DNA from: Juglans regia
Lineage: Eukaryota; Streptophyta; Magnoliopsida; Fagales; Juglandaceae
Assembly: GCF_001411555.2 (NCBI RefSeq)
Contig: NC_049905.1
Location: 22,124,097-22,188,096 of the forward strand
Reading direction: 5' to 3'
DNA: 64,000 nucleotides
The position numbers and the translations under genes are program-made. A model generated the notes under the pieces. The model made no database searches. It saw only the letters and a program-made list of their open reading frames with translations, and was not told the DNA's origin. Position 1 is the stretch's first letter. Each line of letters starts with the position of its first letter. Shown in pieces: positions 1-16,575 of the stretch.

Positions 1-837
1 TGGTTTAATAAAATCTCTCAAAAAGTTTTATATTATTTTTTAAAATCAAACCAATTAACATCAGTGTGTCGGCATAACTACAATCAATAATGTCATTCCT
101 CATATTTCATACAATACTAGTCGCTGACTTGTGGAATGTACAAAAGCAGTTGAAGTTTTTTAAAGAATAATGTGTATTGTTCAGTAGTGAAATTAAAGTC
201 ATTCAATTAATATTAGTATATGTGCCAAATGAGTAAAGTTCATTAGATGGCGATGTAAAAGACAATCCAGCTAATTAGAAATCAGTCTTGCAAATGATGA
301 AACCTTGAATATCTAATGAAATAGGGTGCTAACAATAGCAGGTCTTTAGAGGTAATAAATGAGTTGGTGAGAGCACTAGCAAGAACTAAGCTTCAACCAA
401 GAGATTGTGATTTAAGAATGAATAAAGGGCAATCCTTTCATTTCAAAATAGTTAGATTGTACTCATTTAACTGTATTTTACCTTTTAAAAAATTAACTTT
501 TTTGCATTTAATGGTAAAATAAAGATATTTAGATTCAAGTTTTTTCATTTGTCAAAAGGCCATTGCAACTTGGAAGCCTCCTACACCTCACAATCTGCAA
601 CTCCATGACAGTTGCATTATTGTATCATCACGGTTGAAGGGGTAAGAGCCTCAAAACTAATGCACTTCTATCCATTAATGTCATAAAAAACAGCAACCAA
701 GGATTTCCAACTATAGTTTTCATATTTCTAAACCATTTCTTCTTATTCTATTCGTGCAATTTGCATTCAAGCCTCTCAAAATGCTCACATGAACAGATTC
801 TTGAGATCTGATGCATCGACGATTGATGATGTTGCTG
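1..837. other. Downstream flank of acyl-activating enzyme gene, no gene seen
   Basis: AT-rich sequence beyond the stop codon of the acyl-activating enzyme gene. It probably includes that gene's 3' untranslated region next to 838. I see no convincing reading frame, RNA gene or repeat here. Confidence 0.5.
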
Positions 838-3800
838 CTAAATTCTACTCCGAACTGAAACCTCGTGCTTCATTTGGTCCCTCAGCACCCTTCTCAGTAA
901 CTTATTAGAAGCTGTTCTGGGAAACTCCGGAAGAATCTTAACATAATTCACCTGTTAATTGGTTAAAGAGTGGAGAAATGTAGATCAATAACTCAAAATA
1001 ACATGTGCTCATTGGTGAGGACCATCATGGAATTGAAATCTGTCTCATCCCATCTACATTATGATTTGAAATAAGCTTCTGACACTTTTGGCAACATCAT
1101 TGGATTTTCAATGAACACTACTTGGACACAGAAGTTCAAAGATGACTCTTGAATCTCAAGTATGAATTGTACCTACAGGAATTATCAAATGACGGTAAGA
1201 CTGATAAGGGAAAAGAATAAGCTTAAGAGTCAAACCTTGAACAAAGGATTGAGGTTGCTCTGAATAGCCCTTGAGAATATAGTCTTCAACTTGTCAGGTT
1301 CAGCATTAAACCCTTTCTTTAATACTACAAATACAACCAGCTGTTCTGGACCACCATTTACTGGTGCAACACTGATTGCAGCAGTCTCTGAGATTCTTTC
1401 ATCAGCACGATCACATACTCGCTCAATTTCAATGGAGCTGGTCTGCATACCAAGAAATATTCAGTGCCCAGCATTTAAAAATTAGCCCAAGCATTCTGAC
1501 TAAAGAATGTGATTATTCAGTTGAAGACGGTAATTGAACTATGATAGCATGTAGCAGGGTCATTGTTGAGCCATCAAATTAAAGAATGAGAGGATTTGAA
1601 ATTGCCTTACCTTAATTCCTCCAAGGTTCATGGTGTCATCAGCCCTACCCTGTACAATTAAATAGCCTCCAACAGTTCTCTTAATGATGTCTCCATGTCT
1701 CCTTAGGTGCTGCCAACACATTTATCGATATAAGATAGGATAGAAGGCCTTCTTCATGCAAATACTCCAAAAGGTCATTGTTAACGGTACAACTGGAGCC
1801 ATTTGGTATCATTATAAAGTGAAAGAACTTCTCCCTTCAAAGCAACGTTGGATTCCATTCACTACCTATATTCACTCAATATGGGGTATCACAATCTCCC
1901 CCCTTTAAATTCTCAACTTCCTCACCAGGCCATTCCATCATAGGTGGCACAGTTCAAAACCCACATTTATGATTGAGATTGGCTCTAATATCATTTGTAA
2001 TGTCTCATGGGAAGGCTCATACCCCAATAGGACTAGTCAATCATGCAATTTGGAGTCCTTTGGAATCATTACAAAGAGTAAGAATTTCTTCCTCCAAATA
2101 ATGTGAGATCCCATTCACTAGCTATACTCACTCAATACAGGTTATCACACACAGCAAAATATCTTACATTTAAAATTTGTTGTCATTTGAACCTCTTACA
2201 ATTAAGTTTGTTTTGGTCGTCAGTGCATCACAAGAACTAGAGGATAGCAACACTCTATGTGGATCAGAAGATAACCTATTCCATGGATTAGATAAAGACA
2301 TATATTAATAAAAAGATCAGGCTCACAATCAATTTTCAAGTCTCTCAAAACCCAAAACATATGCGCCCATCTAAAAGTATAACCCAGTTAGCAGACAAAG
2401 ATGTACATATAAAATGGGACTTCAACTATTAGTAATCCCTGATAGGGTAAGGGCCCTAATCATGCTGCTTTATGGGGAAGAAACCACTAATACTCTCATA
2501 CATAGTAAGCTATATCAAATTATGAATACAAAGAGGTGTATATGTGAGTATTAGTGAATAGGCAGGTATAAGCGTACCATTCCTTTGTAAGTTGGCATTC
2601 CCTTGAAGTAAACTTCCTCATGATCCGCATTAAGCAATCTATCAGTTGATCCCATGTATACAGGGAATAAACCCACTTCACCAACACAAGCTTGGTCATC
2701 TGGCTGTCATAAAGGTCAAAGGGATCAGATTTATACATACAAAATGTACTCCTAAATATCAGTCATTTTGCTTGGCTCATCCACGCATATTTTCAAAACC
2801 ACTAGAATTGTTGCAATTGCTTAGAAGTTACTCATCGCCAGTCTGCAATAACAGATACAAGCAAGTACTGGGAAGACCTGATCTAATGATAGGTTGGCAA
2901 TTGCAACAGTACTAAAAGAAAATGAGCCCCTACTACAAAAAATCCAGAAAGTATTCTTACATAAGGTATCCCGTGCTCATCAAGGATGACAAGGCCACTT
3001 GTCAATGATGCTGAGCTAAAAGCTCCAAAAACTTGTGGCTGCAGTGGATTTCCTTGGATGTAAGATGACGCAAGTTCTGTTCCACCACAACACTCGATAA
3101 TGGGTGTGTAATAAGCTCTTGAAGAAAGCCATAGGTCATCATCAATATTGGATACTTCCCCAGTTGATGCATATGATCTGCACATATACAATTTGTAAGT
3201 TATTCTTGTTGGAGTTATATGCAAGGATATTTCAATAAATTGCAAAGGGACATAACCTTATCTTTGTCCAATCTAGGCCTTCCATACACATTGTACTCTT
3301 CCAGGCTTTTACTAAGCTAGGAACTGTACCCAAAACGGTCACTCCTGCATCCTGAACAAAAGCAAGAGAAATATTAAAGTAGTATTTGGAAGAGGGTGCT
3401 AACAATTTTAGTACAAAATATAATTCTAGTATTGACTAATTTATGTATACTTGTATACATAATCACATTACTCCTGGGGTATCATTTAAACCTATCTTTT
3501 TTGTCCTTGCTTTCCTTACTACAACTCATATAAAAACAGGCAGAGTTTTCCTCCAAGCTAGGTTGAAGGAGGAGCACCTTTAATCTAGTCTACAAATTTG
3601 CCAAGTGTCCCTTGAGCATGTAAGAAGCAACTGATAGATTGAAGCTAGGTTGAAGGAGAAGCACATGTTTTTTTAATAGTCTAGTCTATAAAATTTTCAG
3701 ATGTCCCTTGAGCATGTAAGAAGCACGTGCTTTGTAATGATATTAAAAAACATGTGATTTTCACATGCTAAATGAACAATTAACAAATTTCCTCCAACCC

Positions 3801-6800
3801 AATTAAGAGTCTGTTCCCAACAATAACGTTTTCCCCCTTGAAAGAATGTACGGGGAAAGGTTTTCCTTATTTCCTCCACTAACCAATAATCCCGCCTTCT
3901 AAGCAACCACAACTACAAGTCTACAATGGTAGTTTATAGGATTTTGAGGGATATGTGAGTTTCTCTTTAAGGATATGATGGACCAAGAATTAGGATGCTG
4001 ATCCTCCTCAAGGCCTTATCCCCTTGGTTTTATTCTCATGTACCCGATGGCTCCCCCCGTAGGCCTTGTAAATCTTCTTTCCAATTTATTTAAGAATGCT
4101 TATAGACCCGAAAGTATACTAATATATATGCCTTCACCTGAACAAATTTTCCAAAGCCACGACCAAGAGGTGATCCATGATAGAGTGCAAGAGTTGCACC
4201 AGTTAGGAAGCACGAGTAGAGTAATATCGGTCCCATCACCCACCCCAGGTTTGTGGGCCAGCAGAAAACATCTCCAACTCGAACATCAATGTGGGCCCAC
4301 GAATCAGCAGCACCTCGAATTGGTGAAAGTTGTGTCCATGGAATAGCTTTTGGTTCTCCTGAAGGAACACATAAATAAATTACACAATTATGATGAGAAC
4401 ATTGCACAATAGTGCATGCGAGATAAGTAATAGAAATGTGCGTGCAAAATTTTTCTACCTGTAGTTCCAGATGAAAAGAGAATATTAGTAACGGATTCTG
4501 CAGGTTGATAGATTGGAATATAACTATTTGATCTGCCAAGAGATAGTCCTCACTGTAATTAGTTCTCTGGACATTCTTTGTATGATAATATAAAGGTGGA
4601 CCCTTATTTTCATCAATAAAACTCTTATTTGACTAAACTCACACCATTGCTATAAACATACCCGGGATGGCAATTGGCACTGGAAAGAAAATCTTTCCAC
4701 CATAAATCCTGTTCTCTTAACTGAATCCCTACATTATTCCCAGTCACGGGGAGCACTATAGCTTTAATTGGAGAAGCTTCTACGACTCGACTGCAAAGAG
4801 AGAAGAATAGCCACGATGGTGCCAAAGTTTTGCTAGAATAATGCATAGTCTCCTACCAACTAAGCAAATAATTCTGAGAACAGAAAAAGTAATTAACATG
4901 AAGTGCCTATTAAGCACTTAGACGGAAATTGTATTTTTGCAGTTTTTTTCTACAAGAGTGACATTTTTTAAGTCTCAACTTGGGTGAGCTTAGCTTTCAC
5001 ATGCATCGTTTGTCACATTAATTCTACCTCCAGTTGGAGAGAAGAAATCCGTGTCATTTGTCATAACTGTATAAAGGCAGTCTTTACCTGTACAATGGAA
5101 CCTTTCGACCTCCTCTTAATATGAAATCCTGAATACAAAATGAAAACGGATAATTTTCAGAACAAACTACTATATGTAAAATCAATCACAGCTTGTTTAG
5201 AAATGCAAGCACATGAAAACTTAAGCCAAATTGTCTGATCTCCATTTCTGGTCTTGTAAGTCCAAACTCACAACGGAGAGAACACCAAATGGATGTTGTA
5301 TAAAAATTTTGATATGTATAGGGAAGTTCTGTGATTAATATAATAGAGCTGACATTTTTCTTTCACTGTTGGTCAATGCCTCATATATACATTTTCTCTT
5401 TCACTCTTACCATAGGATAGAAGTATACTATAAAGAGTCATAATATGATAAAAGCCTCTCCAAAAATCACTATTAGTCAAAGACATATTGTTTTCCTTCT
5501 TTATTCCAAATTTCACTACCTTACTAATAGTTACTAGCTGGAAAAGAACATCAAAGGCTGAGATGAAAGCGGACATTGACAACTTAATTTTTTTTTAAAT
5601 AAAAAAAAAACTTGGAATATTGACATCTAAAAATTATCACAAAATATTATGAACCAAGAGGAAATGTGGAAACAACTAAAAAAGATGACATCTAATTATT
5701 ATAAAAATAGCAATTGAAACCCATCAAAATTTCTATGGGATATGGAATGATATTTTTAGGTAGCTCATGTGTTCAATGAGAAGGTCTGGATAACCAGAGT
5801 GTACCTCCCAGGAATGTAAAGCTTTAGTGGACAATCTGGTAGGAAGATGAGTATAATGCTGAGGGGAAAAAAAACTCATGGGAAGCCTTGATAATGGAAT
5901 ATGTGTTTTTGGTCATATTGCCACCAGGCAATGGCGAAGGTAGGGGCGAATACTGAAAAGAAGAACATTAATTTTCGTTCCAATCATTTATTAGAAAGAA
6001 TGGATTAAACAAGAAGCCTACAAAAAGTTAGGGCTGGATCTGAACACCCAAGATTACAATTGTCAACTGCTGAAGTGAATGTTAGACTTGTGTCTGTCAC
6101 AGTTTGGCCTGACTAGGTAGAATAGGTTTCGTGGTACTTATGAATGGCTGAAGCTCCTATTTTCTATGCATGAATGAAGATAATTGGGTCATATGCAAAT
6201 AATAGATGAGAGACAGGAAGTCCCTCTAAGCTGAGTTTGATAGCTCGAAAATCACAACACTTTTATTGTTGTATAAGAGGGTGAGAGAGAGCTTCAGATC
6301 CTTTAGGTAATGTTATTCTAAAGTCTCTACACCACACATTGCTTACATGACATAATTTGATTTGAAAGATAAATTTTAAAATTTAAATCTTACAAAGCAA
6401 ATCTTGCCATTTAAGTGATGTGGATGATATGCTTTACACACCGGCTTGAAAATAGAATAACTTTTGTATTACATTGTGAAGGCCAAATGGCCAAGAGTGG
6501 TGAATATAGGCGGGACCGCTTGATTTTGGAATTAGGACAACGCGAGTATAGTTCATTGCATCGGGGAGATAACTAACCCCGCTAGCAACTGGAGCTTTTT
6601 AGCTGTTAGGAAGGGATTGACGCTGCACTATAAGTTGTACTACTCACTTCACGACTGGGCGAAAAGATAAGGAAAGACAGAACGAATTAAAGAGCAGGCA
6701 AATACCCTTTTTGACTCTAGTGAAAGTAGCAGATTGATGCATGAGTGAAACTAATTATCAAATAGCTCAACCATACAAAAAAACTTCTTTTATTTCTAAT

Positions 6801-9800
6801 GAAAGGAACTGTCTTCAAAATCACTGAATATGTCGGGCAGAAGGCAATGTTCAGACCACCACTTTTGCACCTTGGAACATCAACTTCATCTATGAGGTTT
6901 ACACGATAGCACAATATATAGAACAGACAAATATTCCTGCCAATTGATGATTTTAACGTATGATGGCACATTTAGAATTAGAATCACCTTAAATATCCTT
7001 GCCACAAGAATTTTGTTTTTACTTCTTTTTTTATTAGTATTTTGTTTTTACTTCTTTTGGGGAGCGGGGATGGACATGGGCCAACTTGGTCTGTTTCCTA
7101 AAGAAATCCTATATTTTTTAAGTAACGTGGAAGTGAATGATCACCTGAGTGAAGATAGCCTTTGCCTTTGACACACGCAAACGAATTGCAATTTCCTTTG
7201 GGGCAAAGCTGTCAGCTATTGAAACAACAACAAATCCTGCTAGTACAATTGCCAAATATATGACAACTGAGTCCACTGTCATTGGCATGTCAATTGCAAT
7301 TGCATCACCCTTTGAAAATATTGCATCCAGTGCATTTGCCACCAACCTGCAAGTCATATTGTAAACACATCACCCAAGTCAAAAAGGTAGGTGATAAAGG
7401 AACAGGTGGGTGACCTTAAGATATGATCTAGCAAGGTGACAAGAGGAATAAAGAACATATGATGCATTAGGAGAAACAGGAAATGAGAGGAAGGATGCTT
7501 GTTTTCCAAAATGAGAATAACCCAAAGCATGCACCTATATACAACTCTACTCCTCCTAATAGTGTTATCTCACAGTACTGGCTGGTTAGGTCCAAGTAAG
7601 ACTGTGAATAAAGCTACCATTTACAAGATTGCCGAACAAGACTTCAAAAAACAAAGAATACAGCTAGTTATCACTAGCACCTAGTCCAAGTTTTTCTTTG
7701 TGTTATTATGCTAGCTCAAAGAACACAAATTATAATAAAATCCCACTATAAGAAAGAAGGTGTTTGTACCAATGACTAGACTGAAATTATTAGAAAGTAT
7801 ACCTTTTTTTATTGGTAAGCTATACATGAACAACTGCCTCCCATATTCCCTAATTTAGTAGCCAAATATCAAGATTTGAGATAATTAATTCCCACAACTC
7901 ATTTTCACTTCACATTCTACTGCTCTTGCTAACTTCGGCACTCGATTCTTATATTTTGTCTCAGGAAGGGACCTCCTGTTTATTTATTTATTTATTTTCT
8001 CATTTATAGGAAAGTAGCATTATTTCTGATCACTAATGTGCTAAAAGTTTTTACATAAAAAATATATAGTTGGTTTACTCAAAACATCACTTATTTCAAG
8101 CCAACTTGATTGATTGCAGTAATGCCACTTAGAGGTCATGGTGCCAACTTAGTCACTACACCACACAACTTGTATTGAGTTTCTCATGTATGTCATGAAT
8201 TGTTCTGCAATTAACTGAGGATGGGAATGATCTGAATCTGCCTTCTTGTAATAAATTTGTTCCTTAAACAATGTCAAACTTTCAGTCTTCTTTAACTGAA
8301 TTTAAGTATTAAAATTGAAGCATAAATCCAACCAGATTTCATAACTCAAACTTGCATTTCAACGTTTAGGTTTCTTTTACATACCAAAAATATTAAAAAA
8401 AACAGCATTAAATTTCCTAAAAGTGCATAATCTAAAAGAACTAAATTCTATGGGACAAGGCTGTATCCCTAATAAATCCCATTTTCATTCACCTAGATAT
8501 GGGGAGGGAGAGAGAGAGAGAGGTAATAACATTGGCATCACTTGGAGACCACCTATTTTCACTGCACCTTATGATAGATTGATATAGTCAATTGGGGAAA
8601 ACATACATTACTTGCTCTCGAAGTTCTTTCAATGTCATATGGCTGATCTCAGAATTGTCACTGCCTTCATCCCTCCACACAACAGCCAAGCTAATATCTT
8701 CTTTTCTTGGATGACTTCTAGGTAGCAAACAACATTCAGCAATATTCATAGAGGAACCAGGAAACCATGTTCCCCCATGTTTCGATTTGTCAGTGGTATC
8801 GAAAATGCACTTTGGGGCCTCATGAAATGAAACTGAAAGCTCTTTTAGAACAATTGACCAGTAAGCCTGAAAATCATTGCCATACCCAGAACTCCAATCA
8901 AACCTCAATTCTTCTAATTTTAAGTACTTCTGTGCATCCAACTTGGCATTTGTCGGCAATGTAGGGGAAAAAAAAGCAAAATTTACCTCAGGATGCTGAA
9001 CAGAGAACTTCTGAAATAGACTAAAACTTGTGATAGGATCCTTATATGATTCCCCAAGTATCTTTGAGCCATAGTTTTCCAACAGACGTCCCAAATTTGT
9101 TTGTTTAGACTGATATCTGATAAAAAGAGAAAAAAATGATCATTCAGGAGTAAGAATCGTAACAATAATAACCGTTGAGAGATGAAACAGGGAACCTCAG
9201 AGTCACTACAACACAATCAAATTGACCTATCAGTTGGTACCCGCATACTAGCAACTTTTATCTGCTACAAAGATGTGGAAAAGTTTCAGTTACTACTGAT
9301 ATAAGCATTAACCATAAAAAATTAGATTTAGTGAGTACAGCAGCAGCAGCACAATGTTAATTGCCGCTTATGTTAATTACCAATCACAGCTAGCCTAAGA
9401 TTAAACATCAGTAGGTTTCTATAGTATGTTCCAAAAGGCATGGGTAGAAACGTATGTAAATAAGCTCAATCCTTAACAGCATTATTCAAAGGAGATCAGA
9501 TTAGTACAAAGAAAAGCATATTACCAATATAGTAATATATTGGTACCGCTTAGGTGATGAGTCCAATCTCTTGTCACGATGACATGACAAAACCACAAAT
9601 AAAAATCTCTAATAACTAGGAAGACAAATAGACAAAAGAAACACAAACGAAAATTCAGGGACCAACTAGAAAATTATGCTGAACTATCAGAAACCACGAA
9701 TGAAACAGTTGAAAGCGGATAGGAAAGGATAGAGAGGGAGATTAAAGAGGAAAAGAACATACAGAGAAGGGAACCAGTAAATAGGAGGACCGTTGGTGGA

Positions 9801-10031
9801 AGGGTCCCAATCAGCATAGACTGAGTAGTAAACCAGTTGGTGCAGCCCATGCGGGTACCATGGCTTTAACACCTTCCGAGCCAGCAGCTCGCGCCACACC
9901 TCTCGTGGGTCAGAACCTTTGGCTCCCGAAACTGTTTCTTTAAGCACCCTATGGAATTCCTTGGCCTCTTCGATCGCTAGGCCTGCCTTCACCAAGTCAT
10001 CCACTCCTACTGCACTGATGCTCCTTCCCAT
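838..10031 (-). CDS. Acyl-activating enzyme 17/18-like, probably peroxisomal (13 exons)
   Basis: A member of the AMP-binding (acyl-CoA synthetase/acetyl-CoA synthetase-like) superfamily, closest in my memory to Arabidopsis AAE17/AAE18. Such enzymes activate a carboxylic acid through an acyl-adenylate to a CoA thioester; the substrate cannot be read from sequence. Exons in coding order: 10031-9763, 9116-8607, 7346-7145, 5128-5088, 4790-4662, 4532-4459, 4358-4138, 3351-3257, 3177-2961, 2703-2578, 1709-1611, 1442-1236, 951-838. All joins keep frame with GT-AG borders and give about 767 residues. Key motifs: TWFPGS near the N-terminal third (exon 2), the adenylate P-loop [13 protein letters not shown] (exons 6-7), CCGGTEL (exon 9), [13 protein letters not shown] (exon 11) and [11 protein letters not shown] with the catalytic lysine (exon 13). 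The protein ends in -SRI, a possible weak PTS1. The start is the first ATG, next to a (TC)n leader. Intron 10 carries a dispersed repeat. Family call is strong, AAE17 versus AAE18 is not resolved. Confidence 0.92.
1775..2155. repeat. Dispersed repeat copy in AAE intron 10
   Basis: A roughly 380-bp block with two imperfect internal units (each running from a 'ggagccatttggtatcattataaag'-type string to 'ctatactcactcaatac'). The same family recurs at 19095-19535 inside the glucanase gene. It looks like the end of an LTR or another non-coding retroelement piece. Family assignment is not possible from sequence alone. Confidence 0.55.
5129..7144 (-). other. Large intron 3 of the acyl-activating enzyme gene
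   Basis: About 2 kb intron between the exon ending FTQ and the short 41-bp exon starting DFILRGG. It holds no exon I can fit: a minus-strand open frame at 6717-6971 has no family similarity and would break the known junction. Confidence 0.6.
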
Positions 10032-10051
10032 CTCTCTCTCTCTCTCTCTCT
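10031..10051. repeat. (TC)n microsatellite in the AAE 5' leader
   Basis: About ten TC units directly upstream of the AAE start codon on the minus strand, so the transcript would carry (GA)n just before AUG. Such leaders are common in plants. Confidence 0.9.
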
Positions 10052-11345
10052 GTGTGCAACGTTGTTGTCTTGTTGACGTAGAATAGTAGCTGTTGGAAGC
10101 AGCTTAGATAGTCGGAAGTAGTAAGGTGGCTTGTTAAGAGAGTTGGTGGGAACTGGGAAGTGTCAAGGAGGGAGTTGGTTGGCCACGTGTGTGGACTTCA
10201 TATTTTTTGTTGTTTTGGGGGGCAAGTTGAAATGGGTGGCTACGTAACTTTGTTAAAGCAAATTCTTCCAAATTGAAAATGGTAAGGAAAAGGAAGAGAC
10301 GGATTCATGCATATTTGACTAATTACTCATGTTTATTGAACAATGAACAGTCCTTCCAAATAGCTTCAGCTCCATTAATCTCTAACACTTGCCCTCCAAC
10401 ACTCTGATACCATTCATCTCTACAAATCTCTCCTTGTGCAATTCAACAGATGCAATTCAAACGAAGTAGGTATGTTAATTGTCAGCATTAGATTATAATG
10501 GTGTGCTATATTTTGTTGTCAAGTGGACTTTCCCCCACCATTCCTACCAAGCCGACACCTGTTTCAACAACCACCATTTTCTGTGGTAGGAAAATTTTGT
10601 CTTCTAGGGAGTAGCGGGACTGGCGTTGATTTTTTATTATTATTCTCAATGAGTATCTGAATACTTTTCCGAACTAAACTGGGAAAGATGATCATTGTAA
10701 AAGAACTTCACAAACATGAAACGCCAGTCTTTCTCTCTCTTTCATTTTCAAGATTTTCTTTTTGTTGGATCAAAATCAGAAGCTGACATATAATTCCTGC
10801 ATTATGTACTTCATGAAACTTGAAAAAGGTGTTTCTCCTTGTACCGTACCGAATCAGGCGTTACATGCATTTACTTTATACGAATCAAATATCACTGTGC
10901 CTGCTACTCGCTAGTGCATAATTCTCTTCGAAACGGAAATAATAATAAATATGCCCACTTCTCCATTCTGACATGACTTTGGGCCGCGCGACCCTATCTT
11001 CAACAGTGTCGGTGGCTATCCGCACTGCAAAACGACACTCACCAGCCAACTATGAACTAAGCACTATATTATATATATATATATATATTATTATTATATC
11101 TACATTACATAGCCCCTGAATCTTGAAAGGATTTCTCATAGTCCGTGTTGCATGCCATTATATCTCTTTCAGCCATTATCATATATTCCGGGATGGTCAG
11201 AACCTTAGACTAATTAGCAGGATGCTGTGTAAACTTTGCAAGTAATCTTTCCCACTACTTTACACGGACGTTATACCAATCCATGAATTAAGATGTTCAA
11301 GGAATATCTGCAATTGAAACGGCACTTGCATCAGATTCACAAGAG
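10052..11345. other. Intergenic region between AAE promoter and COP10 3' end
   Basis: Upstream region of the AAE gene and downstream region of COP10 (both on minus). It contains a (TA)n run at about 11065-11088. No reading frame or RNA gene is supported. Confidence 0.5.
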
Positions 11346-15051
<3,706 letters not shown>

Positions 15052-15242
15052 GATGCTCTCGCTCTTGCGCTATGCACGCACCGTAACTTTGTAAACTCAC
15101 CCAGAGAGACGAAGAGAGGTGAGAGGAGAAGCAGAATGCAAGAGCAATTTGTGCAAAAACGCATCGTATCCGTAGGTCCAAGGAAAAAGTTGCAAAAGAC
15201 TAGGGAGAAAGGAAGCCACCAGTTTACTCTTTAAATGGAAAT

Positions 15243-15247
15243 AAAAA
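15243..15247 (-). terminator. Pol III T-run after the tRNA-Met gene
   Basis: Five A on the plus strand (TTTTT on the minus strand) two bases past the tRNA 3' end. Confidence 0.7.
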
Positions 15248-15248
15248 T

Positions 15249-15320
15249 TATCAGAGACAGGTTTCGATCCTGTGACCTGTGGGTTATGGGCCCACCACGC
15301 TTCCGCTGCGCCACTCTGAT
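15249..15320 (-). tRNA. trnM (initiator, nuclear): tRNA-Met(CAT), initiator type
   Basis: Read on the minus strand it begins ATCAGAGTGGCGCAGCGG and ends CTCTGATA, forming a 7-bp acceptor stem. The anticodon is CAT within GGGCCCATAACCC. The A1:U72 first pair, the GGGCCC...CCC anticodon stem and the ATCGAAA T-loop are hallmarks of the eukaryotic initiator. No intron. A T-run follows the 3' end (15243-15247) and would serve as Pol III terminator, and a CAA motif lies just upstream (in GAGCAACAAATCAG), as is usual for plant tRNA genes. The outer T-stem pair is A-T (ACAGG/CCTGT), which keeps pairing intact. Confidence 0.95.
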
Positions 15321-15357
15321 TTGTTGCTCATAACATCAACATATCTAAATCAAGTTT

Positions 15358-15802
15358 TTGAGGCCCCATTTGCTAGGTTTAGATAGTAAGTTGAAAATTG
15401 TTTGTTTTAGATTAAAGTTTAAAATATTATTTTTTAATATTATTATTATTTTGTGATTTGAAAAAGTTATAATTATAAGATGAGAATTTTGTCTCATCAC
15501 ACTAGTCAAACTTATATAATTTTAAACTGAGTCTAACATCTAAACACTCGACTCTCAAATTATTAAACTCATCTCAACTCAAAATTTCTTTACACATGGG
15601 ATCCATAATTTTTTTCAACTCAACACCTCTTTATAAGCAAGACCCACAACCTTTTTCAACTTTCCATAAATATATCTAAACTCATCTTAACATCCAAACA
15701 CATAAATACATCTTAGGTGAATCCCACAAAACTCTCTCAACCATCTCAACTCATTACTATTCATAAAAAACTCAACTCAGCTCAACATCCAAATAGAGTA
15801 TG
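15358..15802. mobile_element. MITE-like element of the GAGATGAG family
   Basis: AT-rich non-coding block starting AGGCCCCATTTG and ending CATCCAAATAGAG. The inner part has the ATATTATTTTTTAATATTATTATT core and repeated ACTCATCTCAACTCA runs typical of the other copies in this window. No coding capacity. It may be two overlapping or rearranged copies, since it is about twice the length of the others. Confidence 0.6.
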
Positions 15803-16575
15803 ATGGTCTACATTGTTTATTAGTACTCCTTTATTGTTTAGTGATTTATTGTTAAATTTATTTCACAAGTTATTATATTTTTAAGCCAATAAAATATGTC
15901 ATCCATATACTTACATGAAAAATTTTGATTTCGTAAAATTCAGATTTTAAAATTTCTCTTTCAAAAAAAATCATGTCATGCAACTATTTTGTTAAGTATA
16001 TTATAAATAAAATTTCCAATCATTTATGACAGGAAGAGTGCATGTATCCATCCGTAAAGACTACCTAATAATTACTCAAAATAATAGATAAACATTTTTG
16101 ACAACTTATTATAATCTAAGGACGTGTCTACTCTATCTGCACCGCCCAATGCTTTTCTTCTAGTTCTGGATGACCATGCACAATATAAAGATCTGCAACA
16201 TCGGAAGCAAATGTTTGCATGAGTCTATAACCAAATATATCCAGAGACAAAGGACTAATATGAAAGGATATTTGTACGCTGAATTGTTCATTGTTAAAGA
16301 ACAAAATCAAAGGTACAATTACATCGTCCCAAAAATCCTAGTGACCTACTACTACCTAAAAAGAATACATTACAATGAATGAACCCAAAAGACATCCCGC
16401 CTGATAAGAAGCAGAGGTGGACGGACCATAAAAGCAAAACAAGAAACAACCAAAATTGATGAACAGCCATGATGAAAATGATATGCGAAGATTTCCATCA
16501 TTACTTGAAATTACAATCACAGCAGTAATGCTTTAACGCTCAAGATGGAAGACAACTTGAAGGATCTTCTACAAG

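Noticed and set aside
4038..4346. Plus-strand open frame of 102 codons
   Set aside because: Antisense to AAE exon 7.
6717..6971. Minus-strand open frame of 84 codons inside the AAE gene
   Set aside because: The exons on both sides (ending FTQ and starting DFILRGG) join directly in the family, and this frame has no similarity to acyl-activating enzymes.
7149..7364. Plus-strand open frame of 71 codons
   Set aside because: It is the antisense shadow of AAE exon 3 (7346-7145).
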